A stretch of 64,000 nucleotides of DNA. Origin: Arenibacter algicola. Its GTDB lineage: Bacteria > Bacteroidota > Bacteroidia > Flavobacteriales > Flavobacteriaceae. Made by a program: the position numbers and the translations under genes. Below, in pieces: positions 53,387 to 61,569 of the stretch (position 1 is its first letter; each line of letters opens with the position of its first letter). A model generated the notes under the pieces. It was given only the letters and a program-made list of their open reading frames with translations. It did not search any database and had not been told where the DNA came from. Location of the stretch: contig NZ_JPOO01000001.1 of assembly GCF_000733925.1 (NCBI RefSeq), positions 682,001 through 746,000 on the forward strand, in the 5' to 3' direction.

Positions 53387-54535
53387 ATGAACAAGATTGT
53401 AAAATATGTGCTAATCGGAGTTTTGGTGCTGGGAGCTCTTTGGGCAGCGGCCTTTTTTGTGAAGTCGAATAGTAAGTCGGCCATTACCTACGAGACTAAA
53501 AATCCTTTTACCGCCAATATCCAAAAGAAATCTGTGGCAACCGGAAAGGTAGTGCCCGAGGACGAGGTAGAGATAAAACCTCAGATTTCAGGTATTATAG
53601 ACGAAATCTTTTTGAAAGAGGGTGCCAAGGTAAATGCGGGCGACCTAATTGCAAAAATAAAGGTGGTTCCTAATGAACAGTCCATGAACCAGGCTAGAGG
53701 TCGGGTAAAAAATGCAGAGATAGCATTGAACAATACCAAGATTGAATATGACCGGAATAAGGCCATATTTGATAAAGGAGTAATTTCTTCCCAAGATTTT
53801 AATACGCAACAGTTGCGATATGACCAGGCAAAATTGGAACTTCAGAACGCACAATCCGATTACCAGATTATCCGTGATGGGTCTGCCGGTGGCAGTGCCA
53901 CGGCCAACACTAACATTCGGGCTACTGTTTCCGGGACTGTCCTTGAGATTCCCGTGAAGGAAGGAGATCAGGTAATTCAGAGTAACAACTTTAATGACGG
54001 GACTACCATAGCCACTATTGCCGATTTGAGTATTATGATATTTGAAGGGAAAGTGGATGAAGGTGAGGTGGGAAAATTGGAATTGGGAATGCCCCTGGAA
54101 ATTAGTTTGGGCGCCATTAACGATAAAAAGTTTGATGCCAAACTTAGGTTTATTGCACCTAAGGGGGTTGAGGAATCTGGAGCTGTACAGTTTAAGATAG
54201 AGGGCGATGTAACCGTGGAGGACGATTTTTTGATCCGTGCCGGTTATAGTGCCAATGCCTCCTTGGTACTGGAAAAGAAGGATAGTGTAATGGTAATACC
54301 AGAGGCGCTTTTACAATTTGATAAGGTAACGGATAAACCCTTTGTTGAAGTGGCCATAGGTACTGTAGAGGAACAAAAATTTGAAAGAAAGGATGTTGAA
54401 ATAGGGATTTCGGACGGGGTTAATGTGGAAATTGTTTCGGGCATTACCAAGGATGATAAGGTGAAGATATGGAACAAAACGGAGCCTATTAAGAAAGGTA
54501 CCGAAGAAGATAGTGAAACAGAGGAAGGCAAATAA
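53387..54535 (+). CDS. Periplasmic adaptor (MacA/HlyD type, set 2)
   Basis: A 382-residue membrane-fusion protein with a membrane anchor (about 5-24), lipoyl half-motifs EIKPQISGIIDEIFLKEGAK and RATVSGTVLEIPVKEGDQVI, a coiled-coil hairpin with LNNTKIEYDRNKAIFDKGVI, a beta-barrel and a membrane-proximal domain, and an acidic C-terminal tail (EEDSETEEGK). It parallels the first adaptor over its whole length. The outer-membrane component follows after 41 bases. Confidence 0.92.
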   Translation: MNKIVKYVLIGVLVLGALWAAAFFVKSNSKSAITYETKNPFTANIQKKSVATGKVVPEDEVEIKPQISGIIDEIFLKEGAKVNAGDLIAKIKVVPNEQSMNQARGRVKNAEIALNNTKIEYDRNKAIFDKGVISSQDFNTQQLRYDQAKLELQNAQSDYQIIRDGSAGGSATANTNIRATVSGTVLEIPVKEGDQVIQSNNFNDGTTIATIADLSIMIFEGKVDEGEVGKLELGMPLEISLGAINDKKFDAKLRFIAPKGVEESGAVQFKIEGDVTVEDDFLIRAGYSANASLVLEKKDSVMVIPEALLQFDKVTDKPFVEVAIGTVEEQKFERKDVEIGISDGVNVEIVSGITKDDKVKIWNKTEPIKKGTEEDSETEEGK

Positions 54536-54576
54536 GCGGAACATCAATCAAAAAACAATCAAAAAATAATCAAAAC

Positions 54577-55917
54577 ATGAAAATTAAGATACTTATAGGG
54601 TTGTTTATTTTCTGTTGTGGCGTACTATCCGCCCAAGAAAAGAAATGGACCTTGGAAGAATGTGTTTACTATGCCGTGGAGAATAACTTGACCATAGAGC
54701 AGTTTGAACTCGATCTTGAAAATGCCAAAATAGATAAGTCCGATGCCATCGGTGATATGTTGCCCAATTTTAATGCAAATGCAAGTGTTTCCGGTAATTC
54801 TGGGCTCGTTTTGGATCAATCCAGGAACCAACAGGTCACTGGAACCGTAACAACTGCATCAGGAGGATTTAGTTCCTCGGTAAATCTATTTAATGGGCTC
54901 AGGAATATTCATAGGTTAAATAGGGCAAAACTGAATGCCTTGGCCAATCAATATAGATTGGATAACTTAAAGGACGATATTATGCTTGCGGTGGCCAATG
55001 CCTACTTACAGGTTTTGTCCAATAAGGAGTCGCTTAAAGTCTTTAGGGCACAATATGCCGTTACCGAGCAGGATCTGGTCAGGACCAAGGAATTGGTGGA
55101 TGCCGGTGTTGTTCCAAGAGGTGATTTGTTGGAAATAGAGGCTACTGCCGCGAATCAGGAACAGCAAATTGTAAATGGTGAGAACCAAGTGTTGATCTCC
55201 AGGATTAGCTTGGCACAATTGCTTCAAATCAGGGACTACGAAAATTTTGATATCGCGGATGAGGAATTTGACATTCCACCCTCCAATATATTGGACAATT
55301 CCCCCAAAACGATTTTCGACAAGGCCCTTACCTTTAGGAATGACATTAAATTCTCACTTTCCAATGTGGAATTGGCTCAAAAAGATTTACAAATAGCCAA
55401 AGGTGCAGTTTACCCAACTTTAGGGGCTTTCTTTAACTATGGCACACGATATTCAAGCGAATTTAGGGATCCAGTGACTTTTAATAGAATCGCCTTTGCC
55501 GACCAGTTGTATTTAACGGATGGTATTGCCTATGGGCTGCAATTGAATATTCCTGTATTTAATGGATTTAGTGTTAACAACAATATTAAAAGGGCCAAAA
55601 TTGGGGTAGAAAGGTCACGTTTGCAGTTGGAACAGGATAAATTGGATTTGGAAACCAATGTCAATCAGGCCTATGTAGATGTTAAGAGCTTTTCAAAGGC
55701 CTATGAAGCTGCCCAAAAAACTTTGGATGCCCGTAGGTTGGCCTATAATTATTCAAAAGAGCGATTTGATGTAGGCCTAATGAACGCCTTCGATTTTAGT
55801 CAGTCGCAGTCCAGGGTAGATAATGCAGAGGCCGAATTAATAAGGACCAAATATGACTATATATTTAGATTAAAGGTTCTGGAATTTTATTTTGGTTTAC
55901 CTATAACATTGGATTAA
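54577..55917 (+). CDS. TolC-family outer-membrane efflux protein
   Basis: A 446-residue protein with a signal peptide (about 1-19, ending LSAQ) and the two OEP repeats of the TolC fold: WTLEECVYYAVENNLTIEQ at the start of the first and AQKDLQIAKGAVYPTLGAFF in the second. Long coiled-coil helices alternate with short barrel strands. It is the channel for the adaptor/permease set and probably serves both adaptors, as it is the only one in the cluster. The tsaB promoter overlaps its end. Confidence 0.92.
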   Translation: MKIKILIGLFIFCCGVLSAQEKKWTLEECVYYAVENNLTIEQFELDLENAKIDKSDAIGDMLPNFNANASVSGNSGLVLDQSRNQQVTGTVTTASGGFSSSVNLFNGLRNIHRLNRAKLNALANQYRLDNLKDDIMLAVANAYLQVLSNKESLKVFRAQYAVTEQDLVRTKELVDAGVVPRGDLLEIEATAANQEQQIVNGENQVLISRISLAQLLQIRDYENFDIADEEFDIPPSNILDNSPKTIFDKALTFRNDIKFSLSNVELAQKDLQIAKGAVYPTLGAFFNYGTRYSSEFRDPVTFNRIAFADQLYLTDGIAYGLQLNIPVFNGFSVNNNIKRAKIGVERSRLQLEQDKLDLETNVNQAYVDVKSFSKAYEAAQKTLDARRLAYNYSKERFDVGLMNAFDFSQSQSRVDNAEAELIRTKYDYIFRLKVLEFYFGLPITLD

Positions 55918-55919
55918 GC

Positions 55920-55927
55920 TATATTTG
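55920..55927 (+). promoter_or_regulatory. Likely -7 element directly before tsaB
   Basis: TATATTTG matches TAnnTTTG. It lies 9 bases before the tsaB ATG at 55937, so the transcript would have almost no leader. A TTTG at 55891-55894 is 25 bases away, longer than the usual spacer. Confidence 0.45.
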
Positions 55928-55936
55928 CGGTCTATT

Positions 55937-56608
55937 ATGGCTATGATATTAAATTTAGAGACCGCAACCACGAATTGTTCCGTGAGTATTGCCAACAAAG
56001 GGGAAATAATTTCTTTAAGGGAAGATAATAGTCCAAACTATTCGCATTCGGAACAGTTGCACATTTTTATAGAGGAAGCTTTGAAAGGGGCTTCCTTAAC
56101 TTTTAAGGATATATCCGCCATTGCCGTTAGCAAGGGTCCTGGGTCTTATACGGGACTGAGAATAGGAGTGTCGGCAGCCAAGGGGCTCTGTTTTTCATTG
56201 GATCTTCCGCTGATATCGGTTTCCACACTGGAAAGTTTGTCCAAGCAGGGATATGAAAAAACCTATGATTTTATAATTCCTCTCTTGGATGCCAGGAGAA
56301 TGGAAGTATATTCGGCAGTTTTTGATGCGGAAGGTAACAATATAAGGGAGACCAGAGCAGAAATTATCAACAAGGATAGTTTTTTGGAATATGCACAAAA
56401 GGGCAGTGTTTTGCTAATTGGGGACGGAGCGGAAAAATGCAGGGAACTGTTGGATCACCCAAATTTTAGTTACCGTTCGGCATTGCCTACAGCTAAAGAA
56501 ATGGGAGTATTGTCCTATAAAAAGTTCAAAGCAAACGATTTTGAAAATGTCGCCTACTTTGAACCATACTATTTAAAGGACTTTATGTTGCCATCCAAAA
56601 AATCTTAG
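55937..56608 (+). CDS. tsaB: tRNA threonylcarbamoyladenosine biosynthesis protein TsaB
   Basis: A 223-residue ASKHA-fold protein that, with TsaD and TsaE, attaches threonylcarbamoyl to A37 of tRNAs reading ANN codons. ILNLETATTNCSVSIANKG near the start, HSEQLHIFIEEALK and the IAVSKGPGSYTGLRIGVSAA segment (about 64-83) are the family pattern. An upstream TTG in frame lies inside the promoter, so the ATG at 55937 is chosen; it gives the common MA-ILN type start. The gene is convergent with mscS, with only two bases between the stops. Confidence 0.94.
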   Translation: MAMILNLETATTNCSVSIANKGEIISLREDNSPNYSHSEQLHIFIEEALKGASLTFKDISAIAVSKGPGSYTGLRIGVSAAKGLCFSLDLPLISVSTLESLSKQGYEKTYDFIIPLLDARRMEVYSAVFDAEGNNIRETRAEIINKDSFLEYAQKGSVLLIGDGAEKCRELLDHPNFSYRSALPTAKEMGVLSYKKFKANDFENVAYFEPYYLKDFMLPSKKS

Positions 56609-56610
56609 AC

Positions 56611-57441
56611 TCAAGATTGGTGGATAACCCTTTGCGGGAAAGGAATTTCTATACCTGCGGCATCAAACCTGTTTTTTAGCTCTTCCATAACATGAAAGTG
56701 GGCTGCCCAAAATACTTCATTTTCGGCCCAAAAACGCAAGGAAAGGTTAACGGAGCTATCTCCCAATTCGGCCACATATACTTCTGGGGCCGGATCTTTT
56801 AGGATGTTTTCATTCTCCGCACATATCTCCAGTAAAATTTCTTTGGCCAATTTTATATTGGAGCCATACCCTATACCCACCGCAATCTTGTCCCTTCGCG
56901 TGTTTTGGGCATTGTAATTAATGATGTTGTTATTGGATAATTGGCCATTGGGAACTATGGCGATTTGATTTCCAAAGGTGCTTAGTTTAGTTGTAAAAAT
57001 GGTAATTTCCTTAACCGTGCCATCTACCCCTTGGGCGGAGATAAAATCACCTACCTTAAATGGTTTAAACACCAAGATAAGTACTCCTCCTGCAAAATTG
57101 GCCAAGGAACCTTGTAGGGCCAGGCCAATGGCCAGACCGGCGGCACCAATAATGGCCACCAAGGAAGAGGATTGAACACCCATCTGGGTAATTACCAGTA
57201 CAAATAGCATTATTTTAAGGCCGATACTGATAAAACTCATCAAGAACGATTCCAGGGAAGGGTCGTATTCGGCCTTCCTAAAAAATTTCTTGACCATTCT
57301 GTTGATTAATCTTATAATCCAAAGACCTACTACAAAAATAAGTGCGGCTGTGACCAGGGAGGTGGCCAAACCGGGCAAAATTTCCCATGCCCATTCCTGG
57401 GCTTTAGTAATGTTGTCCTCGTAGTCGTTCAATATATTCAT
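56611..57441 (-). CDS. mscS: Small-conductance mechanosensitive channel (MscS family)
   Basis: A 276-residue channel that opens under membrane tension to release solutes during osmotic downshock. Three helices lead to the pore-lining helix near GAAGLAIGLALQGSLANFAGG (here split: GLAIGLALQ and GSLANFAGG, about 105-125). The beta domain follows with FKVGDFISAQGVDGTVKEI, and the C-terminal alpha/beta domain includes VGIGYGSNIKLAKEIL. The length matches E. coli MscS. It is a single-gene unit on the minus strand. Confidence 0.95.
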   Translation of the reverse strand: MNILNDYEDNITKAQEWAWEILPGLATSLVTAALIFVVGLWIIRLINRMVKKFFRKAEYDPSLESFLMSFISIGLKIMLFVLVITQMGVQSSSLVAIIGAAGLAIGLALQGSLANFAGGVLILVFKPFKVGDFISAQGVDGTVKEITIFTTKLSTFGNQIAIVPNGQLSNNNIINYNAQNTRRDKIAVGIGYGSNIKLAKEILLEICAENENILKDPAPEVYVAELGDSSVNLSLRFWAENEVFWAAHFHVMEELKNRFDAAGIEIPFPQRVIHQS

Positions 57442-57574
57442 GTAATTTTAATTTTTTGCAAAACAATAAAAAATCCATTTCCTTGTCAAATCCCAAACAC
57501 TAAACAATTGTTAATCTTGCTGACAATTACTGTTGGAATCTAGAGTTTTGATTAGGGTTAGAAAAATATAGTAC

Positions 57575-57601
57575 AAAAAAAGCGCCTTTTATCGGCGCTT
57601 A
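57575..57601 (-). terminator. Terminator of the dodecin gene
   Basis: On the minus strand AAGCGCC and GGCGCTT pair around GATAAAA, followed by a T-run (TTTTT). It begins 22 bases after the dodecin stop. Confidence 0.88.
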
Positions 57602-57622
57602 TTGATTGAAATACGAATAATA

Positions 57623-57823
57623 TTAATTCACTTCAAAAGTGATTTTAACATTTACCCGATAATTGTCGATTTTTCCATCCTTAACGGTAGCACTTTGTTC
57701 ATTAATGTAAACCGAACGTATATTTTTTACCGTTTTGGAAGCATGATCAACAGCATTTTTAGCAGCATCTTCCCACCCTTTGTTGGAATTTGCCAATACT
57801 TCGATAACTTTTAAGATAGACAT
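57623..57823 (-). CDS. Dodecin family protein
   Basis: A 66-residue protein of the dodecin size and pattern: LKVIEVLANSNKGWEDAAKN for the first strand and the helix, and a last strand VNVKITFEVN. Dodecins assemble as hollow dodecamers that bind flavins (or CoA-like ligands) and buffer free flavin. The typical flavin-stacking Trp is present in GWEDA. It is a single gene with its own terminator. Confidence 0.92.
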   Translation of the reverse strand: MSILKVIEVLANSNKGWEDAAKNAVDHASKTVKNIRSVYINEQSATVKDGKIDNYRVNVKITFEVN

Positions 57824-57893
57824 AGTATAAATTTTTAGATTCTCTTAAAGTTAACAAATAAAAGCCAGAATGAAGGGTTATTGTTATTGAAAA

Positions 57894-58796
57894 TCAACCA
57901 TTTAAGGCAACTACTTCATTTACCATATCGCCCATCATATTTTTAAGCATGGTTTCGATTCCATTTTTTAAAGTATAGGTAGATGATGGGCAACCACTGC
58001 AAGCTCCTTGCAAAATAACGTTGACGGTTTTTGTGTCCTCTTCATAGGACTTGAAGAGAATGTTGCCACCATCACTAGCTACTGCGGGTTTTACATACTC
58101 CTCTAAAATATCAATGATCTGCTTGGATATGTCGTCCAAATTGGTGTCTTCCAATTGGGCTTCCGGGGTGTTGGTATTTTGTTTTTGAAGACTCTTGGCC
58201 GAAACCACTTCCTTGCCGGCCGCAATAAAATCCCGGATTTTTTCACGAAGCTCCAAGGTAATATCGTCCCATTCCGCAACATCATACTTGTTTATGGAAA
58301 CATAATTAACATCAAAAAACACTTCCTTTACAAAGGGCAGCATAAATAGTTGTTTGGCCAATTCCGAATCTTTGGCCTCATCTATGTTTTTAAATTCAAA
58401 AGTCGTTGGTACAATTCTTTTGTTGGTCACGAATTTCATCACGGACGGATTGGGGGTAACTTCGGCATACACTGTTACGGCCACCTTCTTTTGATTTTCA
58501 TCCTCCTTAACAACAGGCTCGCCAGCATTAAGATAATCTACCAACTGCTGTGCCACACTATCCTTAACATCGTCCCATTCCACAATATCATAACGCTCCA
58601 ATCCTATAAAGTTACCTGAGATATAGACCGTTTTAATAAACGGTAGATAAAATAACTGTTGGGCCAAAGGCGAAATTATAGCTTCGTCTATGTTTTTGAA
58701 TTCGTAGTTATTATTTTTTGTTATGAAATGATTAGTCTCAAATTTCAGTATCGCCGGATTCTTCGTGGGTACCACGGTAATTATAAACTCCTCCAT
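57894..58796 (-). CDS. Nfu-type Fe-S cluster carrier with a duplicated N-terminal domain
   Basis: A 300-residue protein. The C-terminal NifU-like domain (about 220-300) has Cys266 and Cys269 in ACSGCPSSTYTLKNG, which hold a bridging 4Fe-4S cluster for delivery to client enzymes. Upstream are two copies of the Nfu N-terminal domain: about 1-95 (TKNPAILKFETNHFI and EYDIVEWDDV-like) and about 105-200 (TPNPSVMKFVTNKRIV and KYDVAEWDDI). Most Nfu proteins have only one. The gene is divergent from porP; a TACTTTTG element lies 14 bases before its start. Confidence 0.93.
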   Translation of the reverse strand: MEEFIITVVPTKNPAILKFETNHFITKNNNYEFKNIDEAIISPLAQQLFYLPFIKTVYISGNFIGLERYDIVEWDDVKDSVAQQLVDYLNAGEPVVKEDENQKKVAVTVYAEVTPNPSVMKFVTNKRIVPTTFEFKNIDEAKDSELAKQLFMLPFVKEVFFDVNYVSINKYDVAEWDDITLELREKIRDFIAAGKEVVSAKSLQKQNTNTPEAQLEDTNLDDISKQIIDILEEYVKPAVASDGGNILFKSYEEDTKTVNVILQGACSGCPSSTYTLKNGIETMLKNMMGDMVNEVVALNG

Positions 58797-58810
58797 TTAA
58801 ATATTTTTTA

Positions 58811-58818
58811 CAAAAGTA
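58811..58818 (-). promoter_or_regulatory. Likely -7 element of the Nfu gene
   Basis: The minus strand reads TACTTTTG, matching TAnnTTTG, 14 bases before the start. No -33 TTG is evident. Confidence 0.4.
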
Positions 58819-58875
58819 CGAAGGTTTTCTAAGTTATGGCATATATAATAATGTAGTATTTCAACCGTTATCATT

Positions 58876-58883
58876 TATATTTG
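58876..58883 (+). promoter_or_regulatory. Likely -7 element of the PorP/SprF-like gene
   Basis: TATATTTG matches TAnnTTTG, 31 bases before the start codon. No clear -33 TTG is visible. Confidence 0.45.
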
Positions 58884-58914
58884 GACGATGTTATTAACGC
58901 ACCCCTCATCTTAA

Positions 58915-59907
58915 ATGAAACGACATTTATTGATTTTACTTTCGTTTTTTGCGATTGGCTATCAGTCCATTGCTCAAGAAGGCGTTCCTGTTTATTTTGA
59001 TTATTTAGCGGATAACTACTATTTGGTATACCCGTCTATGGCCGGAATAGGCGAAGGAGGGAAAATTAGGGCAACTATTAGAAAACAATGGTTTAGTGTA
59101 GATGAGGCTCCCAATATGCAGACCTTGAATGCACATTTTAGGGTTGGTGAAAGAAGCGGCTATGGAGCTACCGTTTTCAATGATGCCAACGGCTATCATT
59201 CCCAAACGGGATTTAAACTTACCTATGCACATCATTTGAGATTGGGTGGGGACTTTAGAAGTCTAAATCAACTCTCTTTTGGACTTAGTGCAGGCATACA
59301 GCAAAGTAATTTGGACGAGTCGGAGTTTGTTTCTGTTATTCCAGATCCAATAATTACGGGTTCCAGGAATAGTGTTGGCTATTTTAATATGGATTTGGGA
59401 ATGTCCTATAATTTTATGGAATTCTATGCCCATGCCGCTGTCCATAATCTAATGGGGAGAGGTAGGGATCTATATTCGGCCATAGAGTCCAATAACTTAA
59501 GAAAATACCTCATATCATCGGGTTATGTGTTTGGAAAGAGCGAATGGCAAGTAGAGCCTTCGGTTCTATTTCAGTTTACCGAGTTTACCCAGGAAAAGGC
59601 AATCGATATTAACGCCAAGGTTTATAAGAGTGTAGATTTTGGAACGGTTTGGGGCGGTCTTTCCTATCGAAGAAGTTTTGATGGGGCACAATACCAAACT
59701 GCCAGCGATTTTGGGGAACAGCGTTTACAGCTTTTTACTCCAATTGTGGGGGTTAACTACAAGAATTTTTTGGTCTCCTATAACTATTCCTACCAAATGG
59801 GGGATGTTAGATTTGATAATGGCGGATTTCATCAAATTACCCTTGGTTACGATTTTGGACAGACTGAGAAAAGATACGATTGTAAGTGCCCAGCTGTTAA
59901 TTACTAA
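58915..59907 (+). CDS. PorP/SprF family type IX secretion membrane protein
   Basis: A 330-residue outer-membrane protein of the PorP/SprF family. The signal peptide (about 1-20, ending SIAQ) is followed by the family opening VYFDYLADNYYLVYPSMAG and many alternating beta strands of a roughly 14-strand barrel, with a closing strand near ITLGYDFG. PorP/SprF proteins help display type IX cargo and the gliding adhesin SprB at the surface. No large adhesin gene is adjacent, so this is one of several paralogs expected in the genome. The C-terminus has a CKCP pair of Cys. The 170 bases after it hold no gene I can support. Confidence 0.9.
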   Translation: MKRHLLILLSFFAIGYQSIAQEGVPVYFDYLADNYYLVYPSMAGIGEGGKIRATIRKQWFSVDEAPNMQTLNAHFRVGERSGYGATVFNDANGYHSQTGFKLTYAHHLRLGGDFRSLNQLSFGLSAGIQQSNLDESEFVSVIPDPIITGSRNSVGYFNMDLGMSYNFMEFYAHAAVHNLMGRGRDLYSAIESNNLRKYLISSGYVFGKSEWQVEPSVLFQFTEFTQEKAIDINAKVYKSVDFGTVWGGLSYRRSFDGAQYQTASDFGEQRLQLFTPIVGVNYKNFLVSYNYSYQMGDVRFDNGGFHQITLGYDFGQTEKRYDCKCPAVNY

Positions 59908-60076
59908 TTCCGAAGCTGCGCTTTGCAGTTTGTCAATATTTCCTTTATTATTGATATATGGTACTTGTGTATCCAAGAATTAAATGTCCAACAGATTTTT
60001 TAGATCCATTGAACATTTTATTAAATCTTTCATTCTTTTACAGCCTTAAGAGTATATTTTTTAGTAGGTAAAGGGC

Positions 60077-61255
60077 TTATTCCCAACGATAATTTTTCTT
60101 GGCCGCCTGTTTTTTAATAGCGATAAGCATGGCATTTTCCAATTCACCCTTTTCATTATCCTTTTGCTGTGAGGCAATATAAGCTTCCCTTTTGCTGTTC
60201 AGGTCTTGGATTTCTTTTTGGATATCGCTACGCTCCTTTTTCTTTCCTTCTATAAAGGATGCAATTTCAGTTTTGGATTTTCCCTTTAACTCCATTGGCA
60301 ATTGCTCCTTTTTAATCTTGTCTATGTCAAACCCTTCGGCCTTGGAGGCATCCACTAAGTCCCAGGAAGAATTGGTGTAAAGTCTGGACGATTTGCTGAC
60401 CGCTCTTTTAACCGCAACAGCTTCCTCCATTTCCATGGCATTGCTATCCTGGGCGCTTTGCTGCTGTATTTTTGCAGCGCCCAAGGCTCCATAGGATATA
60501 TAGGTTTTGTTCAGTCTGGAATTTAATTTAATAATCACATCATCATAGGGTGTGGCTATATGTACTACCTTCCTGTTGTGGTCTATGGCCATATATTCTC
60601 CTCCCGTTAATTGGGCCCCATTTTTCCAACCTGTATTGATACCTTGCTCGTAGGAACCACAAAAAATGGTATTTACAATAACATCCTTTTCCTTGGCATT
60701 GGCAACGGCATCCTTATAATTTAGTTTTCCTTGGGTAAAGGGTTCATTGCCGGCAATAAAGATCATCTTTAGCTGGTCTGGATTTTTTCCCCAGTCCAAT
60801 TGGCTCAAAGAAGTTTGTATTACTTGTCCGCAATATTCTTCCCCTCCATTGGTTGAGAGTGAGAATAGTTTTTCTGAAATCTCATCCAGATCACTGCTAA
60901 AACCTAAAACCTGTTGAATATAACCTTCCCTGGAGGATAAATCATCGTTTCCGTATTGGTACAGGGCAATCTGCAGCTGAGGCCTACCATCGTTACCGCA
61001 TTTGGCATGGGTAAATTTATTCACAATATCCCATAATTGTGCCTTGGCCTGATTAATTAGCCCGTCCATACTATTACTGGTATCCAGCAGGAGTGCTATT
61101 CTGACCATATTATTGGCCGGCTTGGAGTCTTCTTTTGCCACTTCGGTGAAACCAGGATCTTTTAGGGTGTGCCTATTATTAAGATCGTTGCCAAAACTTT
61201 GACCCATTCCTAGGGCAATAGCCCCTAAAACTAATATTTGCTTTACATTTTTCAT
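60077..61255 (-). CDS. Exported von Willebrand factor type A domain protein
   Basis: A 392-residue protein with a signal peptide (about 1-22) and a vWA domain (about 50-260). The metal-ion-dependent adhesion site DTSNS is at 58-62 (DxSxS), with further MIDAS elements in TNGGEEYCGQVIQTSL and IAGNEPF. The region after about 300 is charged and helical, probably a coiled coil (SKTEIASFIEGKKKERSDIQ). vWA proteins bind other proteins through a divalent metal. The target is unknown. It is divergent from the LytS-type kinase, and the intergenic region carries an inverted repeat. Confidence 0.87.
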   Translation of the reverse strand: MKNVKQILVLGAIALGMGQSFGNDLNNRHTLKDPGFTEVAKEDSKPANNMVRIALLLDTSNSMDGLINQAKAQLWDIVNKFTHAKCGNDGRPQLQIALYQYGNDDLSSREGYIQQVLGFSSDLDEISEKLFSLSTNGGEEYCGQVIQTSLSQLDWGKNPDQLKMIFIAGNEPFTQGKLNYKDAVANAKEKDVIVNTIFCGSYEQGINTGWKNGAQLTGGEYMAIDHNRKVVHIATPYDDVIIKLNSRLNKTYISYGALGAAKIQQQSAQDSNAMEMEEAVAVKRAVSKSSRLYTNSSWDLVDASKAEGFDIDKIKKEQLPMELKGKSKTEIASFIEGKKKERSDIQKEIQDLNSKREAYIASQQKDNEKGELENAMLIAIKKQAAKKNYRWE

Positions 61256-61569
61256 TAGTACTTTATTTTAGTTGAACATTGATTCTTATGTACTTGTAGT
61301 GGTTGAATAATTATAGCTTACCACTACTTTTAGTATGTTATGAACCACCTAAGTTTTAAGTATCTGGATAATAATCGGTGATATCATAGGTTAAAAGTAG
61401 GATCAACATTATTCTAAAAAAACAAGCAATGAGTGAATGGTCATTTTGGATGAGGCAAGTGGAGTTTTGGATTCGTTAAGCCTATTTTAGGTTTATAAAG
61501 GGTGCTATTTATAGAGATAAGGCATTTTTTAATACGGTATAAATCAATTAAGTTTATCATATATATTAA
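61256..61569. other. 314-base divergent intergenic region between the vWA gene and the histidine kinase
   Basis: It holds promoters for both directions but I find no clear TAnnTTTG element with a -33 TTG. The one structured element is the inverted repeat at 61296-61327. No open frame with a plausible start and coding composition is visible. Confidence 0.6.
61296..61327. promoter_or_regulatory. Inverted repeat between the vWA gene and the kinase (candidate operator)
   Basis: GTAGTGGT (61296-61303) and ACCACTAC (61320-61327) are perfect inverted 8-base half-sites with a 16-base spacer (24 bases centre to centre), 41 bases upstream of the vWA start. It may be a binding site of a dimeric regulator; on the plus strand it is followed by TTTT and could also act as a weak hairpin. 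Confidence 0.35.

Noticed and set aside
56601..56618. Hairpin AATCTT/AAGATT between tsaB and mscS as a bidirectional terminator
   Set aside because: The stem is only six AT-rich pairs and lies within the coding ends; too weak to call.
59920..59935. CTGC-GCTTT-GCAG hairpin after the PorP-like gene as a terminator
   Set aside because: A four-pair stem with a poor T-run is not convincing.
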